NCBI GenBank assembly: GCA_944472135.2
Contig: OX235267.1
Span: 38,905,312-38,969,311 of the forward strand
Direction: 5' to 3'
Origin: Trichobilharzia regenti
Taxonomy: Eukaryota; Platyhelminthes; Trematoda; Strigeidida; Schistosomatidae
Length of the DNA: 64,000 nt
The notes below the pieces were generated by a model that was not told where the DNA came from, searched no databases, and saw only the letters and a program-made list of their open reading frames with translations. The translations under genes and the position numbers were made by a program. This document shows, piece by piece, positions 22,360 through 33,061 of the stretch (positions within the stretch are counted from its first letter, which is position 1; each line of letters starts with the position of its first letter).

Positions 22360-23639
22360 ATAATCTTTAATAAATAACAGTTAGTGTAAAAATTCAACAC
22401 AATTGTTTCATCAGCTAGCATATTATAAGAGTGTTATGTTGAGGTGAAAAATCAAGAAGTTTCTAGAAAATTAATTGACAAATCTTTAGTTAAAGCGGTA
22501 ACAAAAAATTAGTAACAATTACATCGCTAGATAAAAGAAGATCAAAATTTGGTGTACAATAGGTCAGATGAAAAGGTGATGATCTAATATGGTGAGTAGA
22601 ACTCATAAAGTCAAAAGAAAATGATCTCTTATGTAAGCCAAACAGAAGAAACGAGGCGACGGGAGGAGGGTGTTGAAAAGATAAGTTGGTGAAGTTAGAA
22701 GATTAAGAATTATTATAGAATGAGTCAGTAGAGTAATTGGATTCTGACGACAGATTCCTTTTGGTCACATAGGTCAGGTTTCAGTCGTTTTTATTTTTGT
22801 AAATGGAACAACTTAGGAACTTAACTTTATTTATCTATTTTACCAGAAATACAAAGACTCATCAGGCTCGTTTTGGTGAGAGAAGGTGATCATTGGATAT
22901 CAAAGCAAATATTATTGTCACAGGGGTTTTGAATTTATGACATACAAATTTCAGGTGATTAACTGCGATCTGAACCCCTAAAAATGTTTAGAATCCAAAT
23001 CCAGAAACACAAAGAAACTTAAGGTTTTACTTTGTTGTTTATAACAACTGTTTCCAAAAAAAGTACATATCTAGCCAGTTAGTAACAGTTGAGATGTTCT
23101 TATTAGTGTCAGTGTGTCACCTACATGCCTTCATCATACTTTCTAGGATGGGGTGGAATATTTCACCCGCTAAGTTTTCTCACCTTTTCATGAATATATA
23201 TACCTATTCCCAATTTTGGTCTTTATATTAGTGGTATATACTCCCACCGATACAAACAATGATATATAACTTTTCTATTCCCCTATTCAGTCTTTACTGA
23301 GATTAATTTAGAAGGCAGTAAGTAGGATTAGGTTAATTCATATTTCACTTACAGAGATTTACCATCTCTTAAGATTAAAAATTTTCTACAAGAGGCCACT
23401 GAGGAGACATTGTTGATGAAGAGACGTAAACAACTGCAACAAGCACTAGTCATTGACAACAGAAGTAATTTTAAGGAAAGCACCTGTTCCACTCTACACA
23501 CAGGATACAAATGAATGATGTAAAAAACGGGATCTCCAAAGCAGGATTGATTTTCATCACTCAATGCGAACACCTACTGCACTCAGCATCAAGGAAATAA
23601 CATCCGTGTTTTCAGCGCTAACGTCAAGCCACTGTGTTA
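22360..23639. other. No recognisable gene
   Basis: AT-rich. Minus-strand frames (for example 23349-23573) show no domain. Confidence 0.3.
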
Positions 23640-24030
23640 CTGTAGTTTAAAGACTTGGTGCGTCATGCAACACATTTTCAACATGCTACTGGAGAATTTT
23701 ATCAGGCCCTGCGTTAGTATCATACTGAAAATCAGATGTTCAAGGAGAGCAAGGAAGAACTGAGTCAGGCAGCAAACTAACCATGGATCTGTTGACTAGA
23801 AATTAAGCAGAAGGAAATGAAGATGAATTGGACAAAAGCTGAGGAGACCTTTGAGTAGTATCACGTTCTAAGCTTGCCCTCAAGTGGAACACGAATGGAA
23901 GGCAATGAATGATTTGGGTAACATAGAGGAGACAGGGTGACAGGGGAATGAAAAATATAGACAACTGTGGAGCCAGCTACGAAAGACAGTAGGGAACTAG
24001 ATGGAATGTATATGTTCTTCTGAAATCCTG
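23640..24030 (+). pseudogene. RTE-like LINE 3' end (strongly decayed)
   Basis: Only the pattern of the RTE 3' end is left: 'ctcaagtggaacacgaatgg', 'acatagaggagacagggtga', 'agccagctacgaaagacagt' and 'gaatgtatatgttcttctga' occur in the usual order. Confidence 0.55.
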
Positions 24031-24044
24031 TTTTATGCCTAGAA

Positions 24045-24530
24045 CCTAGGGCTCTACCGGTCCTTTAACCAATGTCAGTTCATGATGAAAACCTAAAACC
24101 AGTCGAATCCCTGCAAACCAACACCTCAAGGTCAATCTGAGGCTCATTGATAACTGGTCCTATTAAGTTAGGTAGTTACTTGGAGTTCTAATGGGAGGTC
24201 ATGACAAGTAGAGTATATCAGGTTGGGTGTGAGGACAAATACTCGCCACAGATGATATTGCCTAGTAGTGGCGCTATGTCGTGAATTGGCAGAAGTTGGA
24301 ATTCATGGACTGACCATTAGATCAGATCCCAATGATTGAGTAGTCTATGAGCTGGCATTGTAACTAGAAGGTCCTGGGTTCAAACCCAAAGGGTGCATAC
24401 AGATGAAGAGTCCGAAACTAGGTCGAGACAGCTGTATTACTCGCTGTTGTCTCTACAATGGTTCTCCAACCGATGTCAGCTTATGATGAAATCCTTAAAC
24501 CAAATAAATTCCTGCTAACCAACTCTGGAA
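24045..24530 (+). repeat. Hammerhead-foldback family, two sense units in tandem
   Basis: 24055-24120 is the 3' end of one sense unit ('ccaatgtcagttcatgatga'), directly followed by a complete sense unit (24170-24520) with a tRNA-like head ('aggtcctgggttcaaaccc' at 24381-24399), a hammerhead-like domain with an altered core ('cagatgaagagtccg') and the usual tail. Unlike most loci this is a tandem rather than an inverted arrangement. Confidence 0.65.
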
Positions 24531-25640
24531 TAATTATGAATAGTATTTTACTTCAGTGGTAATTTTTTCTGCCTTATCCAAGTTTACTCCTAGTCAAAAG
24601 GAGTAAAATTGAATAATACACCAGAGACTGATGGGTTGCCATCATCAGAAACTGACTTAGTGCATGTTCAGGGTTTTTTTACTGTTGCATATTGTAGCTT
24701 ATTAACTGGCATACTTATTGTCTAACCGACTGATTCCTTAAGAAGCCTGATCAGTCAGTTGTCTCTCTCAATAATTTTCAATTTCAGAGAGAGAGATAGA
24801 TAGACAGACAGAGGGGAATAGAATGCTGACGAGAAACAGACGCTTTCCATCAGTCGCCGACATTATTCACATAAGAATCTTCCTGTTGAAACTCTAAAAC
24901 ACATCAGTTTTGATGTGAAACTGAATAATTTGTCAATAGGTTGACTTATGTATGTTTATCTATCTAAGCTTTGATGCAATGTTTACTGAAACCTGCATAT
25001 ACAAACCGGTAGTTAATTAAAGACAGAAGTGTAACGGTTACGATTGTTGGAGTAGTTGATTCGTTTTCCTTTCATAGTATTAGACATTTGCCATCACAGT
25101 TGACCTGAAATCGTAACGAAATCTCGATAGATTGTAAATGTCTCTTCATTGTCATTCAAATGATATAAAACAAGTCCTAAAGATGTTGTGATATGGTCTC
25201 AGACACCATACTCTTAATTAGAAAATGGAAAACCAAGAAATTGCATGTATCACAAGAGAGTAGGTAGACAGAAGAAGATAAAGTAGTTAGTCGCCTAGAT
25301 ATCTGTGACAAATCACGTTTCCGTTGTAGCTTCAGTCACCAGTAATTATCGTCTGAAGAAAAGTAGCTTGGTCATGTTAGATGTATTCTGACAAGGCAAA
25401 TATAAAGAATACCGACCACTGACTGCCAACTCACCATTCCCCCTAAATGCATACCCTTCATGGGATTAGAGAACCTGCTGCCGTGTCTTCTATGTCTAAA
25501 AGCCGTTCATTTACGCGAAAAATTAACATAACAATGACGAAAAACATGAAATACAGCTCGGTTACATTGAAGATTATCAGTCCTCAAGTTTCAAGGTTAT
25601 CAAAAAGGTTTCACCTTTATGAACACAGAAATACTCAACT
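24531..25640. other. No recognisable gene
   Basis: Contains a short GA/GACA-rich tract at 24785-24815. The plus-strand open frame at 25447-25707 has no recognisable domain and runs into the foldback element. Confidence 0.3.
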
Positions 25641-25644
25641 CGCT

Positions 25645-25878
25645 TTTATTTCAGGATTTCATCAGGAATTGACGTCGGCTAAGAAACCATTAAAAAACCA
25701 ACGATGAGTACTGGACAGCTAGTCGTTTCGTCCTAGTTTGTGACTCTTCATCAGTACGCGCCCATCACAGGGGTTGGAACCTAAAACCTTCTGGTTATAA
25801 GGTGACCTCATAGATCAATAAGACACTGGGACTCGATCCAATGACCAGTCCATGAATTATAACTTCTGTAAATTATTG

Positions 25879-25910
<32 letters not shown>

Positions 25911-26325
25911 CAATCAACAGACAATGTCAGTAGGCGGGTAACTGACCTCGTATCTGACCTACTGGCCCCTAATGATCACGCCCTCTCACTAGAACACCAG
26001 GTAACTTGCTGTATAAAGCCAGTCACTAATCAGCATTAGACTGGTTATCAAGTGTTGGTTCGCAGAGGTCTAACTGGTTACAGATTTCATCACAGATCGA
26101 CATAGTCTGGAATTCATGGACCATTGCGTCTAGTCCCAGTGATGGAGTGACGTACGAGATTGCCTTGTTACCGTTAGGTCCTGTTTTCGAAACCCAGAAG
26201 GTGTGTACTGCCGGAAAATTTTCGAACTAAGACTAAGCAGGTGTCCAGCACTCCCAGTATTATGCCTCATATGGAATTCTCGCCTATCTGATGGGTTTGC
26301 CAACTAGCAAACAAAGATTTTACAG
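25645..26325. repeat. Hammerhead-foldback element (inverted pair) with (TA)n(GA)n centre
   Basis: Antisense unit 25645-25870 and sense unit about 26080-26325. The antisense arm retains a good hammerhead-like fold: helix I strands gtactg and cagtac, core ATGAAGA, arm GTCA...GGAC, then GAAAC. A (TA)6(GA)8 microsatellite at 25879-25910 lies in the centre. Confidence 0.65.
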
Positions 26326-26329
26326 GAAA

Positions 26330-27595
26330 TTGGCAGTATGATCCAGAAATATCGACGGGAAATCGCAAATATCAGTAAATAAGGTTAAAACCTTCACTTT
26401 GTACAAGTCAATCTCACGACCCAGTACCTTAGCCGATATTTGAAATAATGAGTGATGGGTGTAAGCCTTAATGTTTATTGTACGCCATTGAATTCCATAT
26501 ACATCCAGCTGATGTGCATGTTGGATTCTAGTTCATACCATTGCAAAACAACTTCACCCTTTGAATCATGATAATATTGAGTCATCCGTTCAAGAATAAT
26601 CACTCTGATGTGTGTGTGTGTTAGTCCCATGAACGACCTGGCATTGTAGATTTCAGTCTTCCTCTCTAAATCCTCTCATGTAGCCCTACGTTCATAGCCT
26701 CTGCCAGGTAACTCCTGTTTACTGCCCTCCCGCCGTGCGGCTGCTCCTCAAAAGGGTTATTGAGAATGTCTGATGCCCATAAACTGACTGATGGACATGC
26801 TAATCCACCTACAGGAGTTGGAAAACCTTGATTCCAACTAGATCAAATGACGTTTGAACCTATTTTGGTTAACGGGAATCATGGGGAATGTAGCTCATGA
26901 AGCTTCTCCATCGCCTTATGAATCAGACGTCAAGACAAAGGCTCGTGAGATGATCCTGCAAAGAAACCACCTGTCTTGGTCTGAACCTCTAGGCAGTATT
27001 CCACCTCTCTCACGAACTATGTGTCTTTGGGTGGCTCATCTCTTGGTGCTCATAAGTTCGCATTCTAATAAGCAGAAGAAATAAGAAAATTCCATGTTGG
27101 TTTATTGACAAGACAATTTTTTATGGATTGTAGTAAATTCATTAGTACACACACACACACAAAAACTGGTGTGTATGCTTACAGCTAAAATAATTTGCAA
27201 ATCATAGTTAAATTTAGAACTAATTGGAATTGGTATTATCGTCTCATCAGCTTAATTCTATTTACACAAATATATCCAGTATAAAAAGAGACGTAGAACA
27301 GTTGAAATGGAGACAAACAGCAGGTAATCAGTCAGTCAGTCGGCCAGACAGACAGATAGACAGTAATGTTTTGCAATAGACACAGAAAACATTATTCTGG
27401 GTGATAATTACCTCTAATTGATTACTGTTCACCTGCAGAATACAACTACCCAAATATTTCAAAAAGAAGAACAGAAAGAGAATTACTAAACTATTAGATT
27501 AAGGTAAGATTATACGGGTAATTAAAAGCTACCAGTCTTAGCTGATTTAACTGCCAAGAAAGACATCCGCTTCTTAAAAAGAAAATGAATTCTCA
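26330..27595. other. No recognisable gene
   Basis: A somewhat GC-richer stretch (26630-27080) includes a 76-codon frame at 26854-27084 with no domain I recognise; it may be part of an uncharacterised repeat. An (AC)n run lies at 27150-27162. Confidence 0.3.
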
Positions 27596-27599
27596 AGCG

Positions 27600-28190
27600 T
27601 TTGTTTGCAGGGATTTGATTTAATTCAAGTTTGATCACAGACTGATGTCATTTAAACAATTATTGAAAGCCACCACCAAGGAGGGCTGAATATCTCTTTC
27701 CTCCTAGTTTGTGAGTCTTCAACAAAACGCAACTATAATTCAACTGTCTGGAATCAAATGTGGAATTTTCCAGCTCATAGGTGACCGCATCGACAATTCA
27801 GTCATTTAACTTGGAATCCAGTGTTCCATGAATTCTAACTTCTAACAATCCGTGATATATAGTGTGACCACCAACCAATATCATGTGGCATGTGTTTATC
27901 CTCATACCTGACCTAATGGACCCATTGGTCAAACTTGGGACCAGTCAAATACCTACAAACTAACACCTGAAAATTAATGGAATGCTATTGCTATTGACTC
28001 GGCGAAATCGCCTGGAATTCTAGTGAGAAGTCGTAACCAGTGGGGCCAACCAGGTCGAGTGTGAGGATGGATTGATAGAAGTTGGAGTTCATGATCGAAT
28101 GGATTCCATAGCAGTGGCCAAATGGTCCATGAGCTCATTTCATAACCTTAAGGTCCTGGGGACGATCCATAGCGCTGGGATAATGAGTGC
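27600..28190. repeat. Hammerhead-foldback element (inverted pair, decayed)
   Basis: Antisense unit 27600-27830 ('tgtttgcagggatttgattt' start), centre, and sense unit 27950-28180 ('aagttggagttcatg', 'aaccttaaggtcctgggg'). Hammerhead cores are lost. Confidence 0.55.
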
Positions 28191-28271
28191 CAACCTCTAC
28201 TCCTACAGTTATATACCCATATTTAGTTAGTAAATAATTTTCTCAGACCGAGAAGTAATGTGGATTCTACT

Positions 28272-29403
28272 TCAGCGTACAGTGCCCAAGTCTTTATCAG
28301 CCACATTTGACAGATAGGCTATCTAACAATGATACGTATCAGGTGATCCACAACGGAAAACTCAGCAAGGCTTTCGAAGTGAGTACAGAAGCAAGACAAG
28401 GTTGCCTGCCTATTATCACCAATGATATTCTTAATTGTGGTGGACTGAGTTATGCGTCAGACTGTGCACAGGGAGTGAGAAGACAAGAATACGCTGGCCC
28501 ACCAATAAGAGGACTCTAGAAGATCTGGATTTCACAGTTAATCCATGTTTAATGTCACACATACTCTAAGAGTTAGAAGCAGGCGAAAACCAAAAAAACT
28601 AGCAGTAGAGGCGGGCAGAGAAGACAGGACTCTATGTGAACACCCAGGAGATGGAGGTGATGAAGATACTCACCGACCAACCGCAACAACAACCAGCACC
28701 GATCACCACCAATGGGAGAGATTGAACGGAGGTTATCTCCTTCACTAATCTGGGAAGCGCGTTTCAACCACAGGTAGTCGGGACGGATGGAGATGTCAAA
28801 GCAGGCAAGAATCGGAAAGACAAGATACTCCGTCAGTCTGAAACCAGTTTGAGAATCCCCTGAACTCAGCCAGCATAAAGAACAGGATTCGGATTTTCAA
28901 CACAAATTTTAAGTCAGTCAGCCACTTCTTCTGTAGGTGTTTTGAAACTTGGCCAGCGTAACACAAAAAGGATTTCCAAAAACTTACAGGCATTTATCAA
29001 TAGCTCCTCCCTTCGCTGACTCTATACTGACTATCAAAATAGCCAGCCTGCTAGCCAGAAAGAATTAGCAACAAAAAACTCAGGCTGGGAATAAACTAAC
29101 CAAGAGCTGACTGCTCAACCAATAAATATGTAGGAGGAAATGAGGATGGATCGGGCATACGCTGAGGAGGCTGTCGATTGATATCGCGCTCAGTGCAGGC
29201 CATCGCTCTAGTATTATCCTAATGGGAAGCGATGAGTATGTCGTCAGTTTGAAGGTGACATGGAGAAGATCGTGTGATAAGGAGGAGGAGATGAGGTATT
29301 ATGGGCAATTGTTGATCCATCTGAAGAGGACAGCAGAGAATGGAAGAAAGTGTAGATGTGTTGTTGAAGCCCTATGTTCCACTCGGAACCTAAAGGAATA
29401 ATA
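28272..29403 (+). pseudogene. RTE-like LINE, 5'-truncated
   Basis: Plus-strand RTE starting within RT: VPKSLSATFDRLSNNDTYQ and VIHNGKLSKAFEVSTEARQG, then broken frames through RKARYS and NRLLNQ-type remnants. The 3' end is well kept: 'gaagccctatgttccactcg' near 29366, 'taaaggaataat' at the terminus. This copy shows the 3' sequence shared with SINE family A most clearly. Confidence 0.85.
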
Positions 29404-30175
29404 TCAATTAGTTTGCTCACATTAAATATCTAAAGACTTATTTAGTAGCAAAGAATCATGAATTAAATTCGCCACCGGAAGTTAACACCCTTTGACCTGA
29501 AGTTATTTGGATCATAATATGTTATCACCTTGATACCATAAAGGCAAACCAAGAAGGCAGACATAAATACATGATGCTGTGTACTGCTGACTGAGTGATG
29601 TGAGTAGATGGATTGGTTTAATTGTATATCCCTGATAATTGTAGCCTCACAATCCGTTACTATGGTAGCCTATTAAGAATTAATATTTTTATCTGCCTTT
29701 TAAATGAAATTATATTTTTTCTGGCATACATTTTATCAGTGACATTATATTTCCTGAACTGTGTTACATTTTCTGCACCTTTATCAGAAAATATCGCTTG
29801 ATGCCGATATCTATTCAGTGTACTGGCTTATAGGAGGCAGTAAGTTCAAAAGTTAAATGTACATTACTAAATTTTCATGAATTCATGCTGATAACTTTTA
29901 GCCTGTTTGCTGAAACACGCTAATACCCATTAGATAAAGCAAGTGGCGCTACTTCAAGATAAGGATATATCATAAAGTCGCTCAAACAGTTGAATACCAC
30001 TCAAATCAAAAAGTAGAGTTTGCTAGCCAGCCAAAAAGAGGCTATCTAAACACCTAATGACCTATCTCATCAATTGTGTACCTAGATTTACTCACCTCGG
30101 AGTGCCTTATCAGCTCAGACCATCCAAATTCTAACCAGTCAATTCCATCTGGCTTGCAAACACTATTGAGCGATT
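29404..30175. other. No recognisable gene
   Basis: AT-rich spacer. Confidence 0.3.
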
Positions 30176-30179
30176 GGAT

Positions 30180-30500
30180 GAATGATCTCACCATGAGCTG
30201 ATATCAGTTAGAGAACCATTGGAAAACCAGCTGGGAGTACTAGACAGCTGTTTCGTCAGCCTAGTTAGGGACTCTTAATCCGTACACACCCACCATCACG
30301 CCAGAGTTCGAACCCAGGACCTTCTGGTTACAAGACGAGATCATAGACCATTGAGCCCATGCGTACTGCCGAAGAATCCCAAACTAGGACGAAACAGCTG
30401 TCCAGTACTCCCAGTTGGTTTTCCAATGGTTCTCTAACTGATGTCAGCTCATGATGAAATCCTCCATCCGATCAAACAAAAAAAACTCTCACAAAACCAA
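30180..30500. repeat. Hammerhead-foldback element (compact inverted pair)
   Basis: Antisense unit 30180-30355 joined almost directly to the sense hammerhead domain and tail (30358-30500). In the sense arm helix I (gtactg 30363-30368 / cagtac) and helix III (acagctgt) are perfect; the core reads CCGAAGA. The right end shows 'accaatact'. The pairing of the two arms is the best in the window. Confidence 0.7.
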
Positions 30501-30729
30501 TACTTTAAAACTACGGGTGAATGTTGGTAACATACTAACACACACGTCACTCATTCAGTAGTATATTAGTAAATTTCAAAGTATAGTGAAATCAAACCAT
30601 TATATTTTGAGAATAATAGCTTGTTGGCAAATGAACTAAATATGAGGTGTCAATGTATCCAGGAATGCATATCGCCAGGAACCACTTTATTAGTAAGAAC
30701 AATCTCAAGAAGAAAGAAAGAATTTGGTG

Positions 30730-30896
30730 GGTGTTGACTAGCAGTGGAATTCAAGATGTACATTTCGTACCGTTTGGAACTCGTCAGCTGAATGTGCCTA
30801 CACTTCCTGTTAGTGAGATGGTGCTCCCACTGAGATTGGAACCCAGCACCTATTTCTCCAAATGCTAAGGCGTTATCCACTAGACCCCACCTGAGC
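30730..30896 (-). repeat. Smalpha-type SINE with hammerhead
   Basis: Minus-strand copy. In sense: ggctcaggtggggtctagtg (tRNA-like start and A box), a B-box-like GGGTTCCAATCTC, 'gtgggagcacc', then the hammerhead domain (30746-30799) and 'actgctagtcaacaccc'. The layout matches schistosome Smalpha elements, tRNA-derived SINEs known to encode a hammerhead. Confidence 0.8.
30746..30799 (-). ncRNA. Hammerhead ribozyme with intact catalytic core (Smalpha type)
   Basis: In sense: helix I strand attcag, core CTGACGA (complement of 30781-30787), helix II gttcc-aaac-ggtac with one mismatch, GAAA (30763-30766), a short self-complementary helix III (tgtaca), cleavage triplet ATC (30755-30757), then ttgaat, which pairs with the first strand over six positions including one G-U pair. 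All invariant bases of the CUGANGA...GAAA consensus are present, so self-cleavage is plausible. Other copies in the window have lost the first C of the core. Confidence 0.75.
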
Positions 30897-31303
30897 CAAA
30901 AATCTGACTACTAATCAAATATCCACCAGATAGAATCATGTTAATCCTCAAATATTTTCGAGGCGTCCGTATTTGGAGGCGACAAAAAAAATAGAAGCCG
31001 AACGTTTCAGTCGATGGGAAGAACAAAGTTTACTTCAACAAAATAAGTTAGAATTAAGTTTTTCAGCTGGTGATTAAAAGGCCGTGATGACTACACAATT
31101 TGTCAATGAAGGGTTCAGAAACTGCTTGATAGAAATTGAGATTCATTAGGCAGCAAGTTACTGTTATGCGAACGCTTTGCTATTGAAACCCATTGGTATG
31201 GAGTTAGGTCCTGGTAGAGGAAACAAACACTGAGATACAGGTGTATCCAAATGATAACTGTTGTTTTGCAACATCTTTTCGAGAATCAGATATTCACTAA
31301 CAA

Positions 31304-31507
31304 GTGCGTTGGTAACACAGTGGTTAGGACTCTCGCCGACCACGCACATGGTCCGGGGTTCGAGCCCACGCCAGCGCACACCTGATATCTATGGTCGGTC
31401 TGCAAAATTTGGGCTACTGATATCCATGCTGAAAATTCCATACTTGTACCAAAAATACGGTAGGGAATCAAGCTGTAAATCAAAAATAAAAAAATAAAAA
31501 ATAAAAA
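31304..31507 (+). repeat. tRNA-headed SINE, family B
   Basis: Sense copy: gtgcgttggtaacacagtgg start, B box GGGGTTCGAGCCC, acceptor-like gcgcac, body as in the 3.5-kb copy, and an (AAAATAA)n tail. Closely related to the other two family-B copies. Confidence 0.85.
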
Positions 31508-31759
31508 GATGTGTGAGGCTGAAATACCCAACAAATCACAGTGGAAAAGAAGCCTATCCTGATTCAACTCGATTTAAAAGGTGATAATATTGTAAGAGTG
31601 GTTAACAGAAGAATGAATAACTCACTAGCCAGGAAATATCGTGCAGCTAAACTGGTTCCCGTTTATTGGACAATATGATCACTGGTGCAATCAAAATTCA
31701 ATTTTTTCGTCATTTGATTGGTTTTAAGGGGCGCCGTGACTGTTAAGGGGTCGGGAACA

Positions 31760-31860
31760 TCATCACTCACTGAGAAATGCAGGTACATCCAGATGACGAG
31801 TCCCAGTTAGGACGAAATGCGCATCCTGGATTCCACTGCTAGCCACCATCCACCAATTGT
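31760..31860 (+). repeat. Smalpha hammerhead domain (fragment)
   Basis: Sense. Helix I strands ATCCAG and CTGGAT are perfect, helix II GTCC...GGAC is perfect, GAAA is present, and helix III is the palindrome tgcgca before cleavage triplet ATC. The core reads ATGACGA, that is C replaced by A at the first conserved position, which should abolish or strongly reduce cleavage. Confidence 0.75.
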
Positions 31861-31884
31861 ATACAGATACCTTGCTTATCTTAA

Positions 31885-32100
31885 CTCCAATTGCATATTC
31901 AAATTTACACATATATGCAGTGGCAGTTCCTTCGGGAGAACAGAAAGAAGAACACACCTTCGATTTGCTCGATATGAACAAAAAAGCCTACATCTTAAGG
32001 GAACAAATGCTTAAAATAGCACCCTTGCCAAGGATCTACTTGATATTATTTTTTCTGGTGGACACCATGAGATCCCTTAAAATTATCAATAGGCAATATA
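31885..32100 (+). pseudogene. PLE GIY-YIG fragment
   Basis: One frame gives HICSGSSFGRTERRTHLRF, the zinc/GIY-YIG box with YIG changed to FG, then KSLHLKGTNA and, after a stop at 32012-32014, NSTLAKDLLDII. The order matches other PLE C-termini here. No upstream RT. Confidence 0.75.
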
Positions 32101-33060
32101 GTTCATTTCTATTTAATTTCTATGATAACACGAATAATGAAAAAACAGCATGATGTTCAAGTGGAAGTAGTCGATAAAGGCTAGTAAAAACAAATGAACC
32201 GATTAAGTAATGCTAAACTGATTGTAAGGGGAGTAAGTGAGACACGTTTTTAATGGTTTGACAAGATTAAGGGGTGATATGAAAGGGGTTGAAAATATAA
32301 ACAAGGGGTGGTGTAGAAGTCATCAGTTGGTTTTGTCATAATAGGTCAAGGGAGGGATAATGGTTGTACGAACTCCTTTTGAATGCATAGTTTAGGTTTA
32401 ATAGTTCGTTTGCTTATCGCCTCAGCTGTGTGCAGTGTACGAATACGGAGTCAACTGGAAAGATTCGGTGGGATTCGATGAATTATTTGAAAGCCCTCGT
32501 TCCCTGCACTACATGACTATTGTCAATTAAATGTGACAAAATTGAGCTACGGATTGTTTTTGTCTGTCACCTGCCAAACCACAATGGGAGATGTTCACTA
32601 AGACGTTGGCTAAGATGTCTAGTAGTACGCCCACAAGGGTAGTTGAATTGATAAATGCACATAGATGTAGCAAAAGTATCAAGATTATCCTTCGTTTGCG
32701 TCCCAATCATTCATCGACTGGAGGAAAACAAACAAAGGTGTGCTGCATTAAACGTTCTTCGTATGCTCCTAGAAAGTCACCGGAATAAAATCTCGCCAGA
32801 CAAATCCTCATTAATTTGTAACTAAATAAACAGAGGTTTATTAATTGCAATCAGAAACTCCGGCTTCTTCTCTAATGTTTTCATATGTTTCTTTGGGAAA
32901 CATTTCATCCGTATTATTGATAAGACCATTATTGTTATTACACTTATTATTATATATTTACTTTCGCCCATGGAACTGCTGTCAAAACCTTAAAAGTTGA
33001 ATTATGTGTCCAGAAAGAATTATTTCCACACCTTTCCTTACAGAAGTGAGTGGACTTCTT
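32101..33060. other. No recognised gene; uncharacterised
   Basis: The first part may be PLE 3' untranslated sequence. A plus-strand frame at 32591-32788 (65 codons, lysine- and arginine-rich) has no domain that I recognise; a polyadenylation-like AATAAA occurs at 32825, but this is weak support for a gene. Confidence 0.3.
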
Positions 33061-33061
33061 T

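Noticed and set aside
32591..32788. A 65-codon basic protein followed by AATAAA
   Set aside because: No domain, no conserved context and no sign of exons; kept only as uncharacterised sequence.
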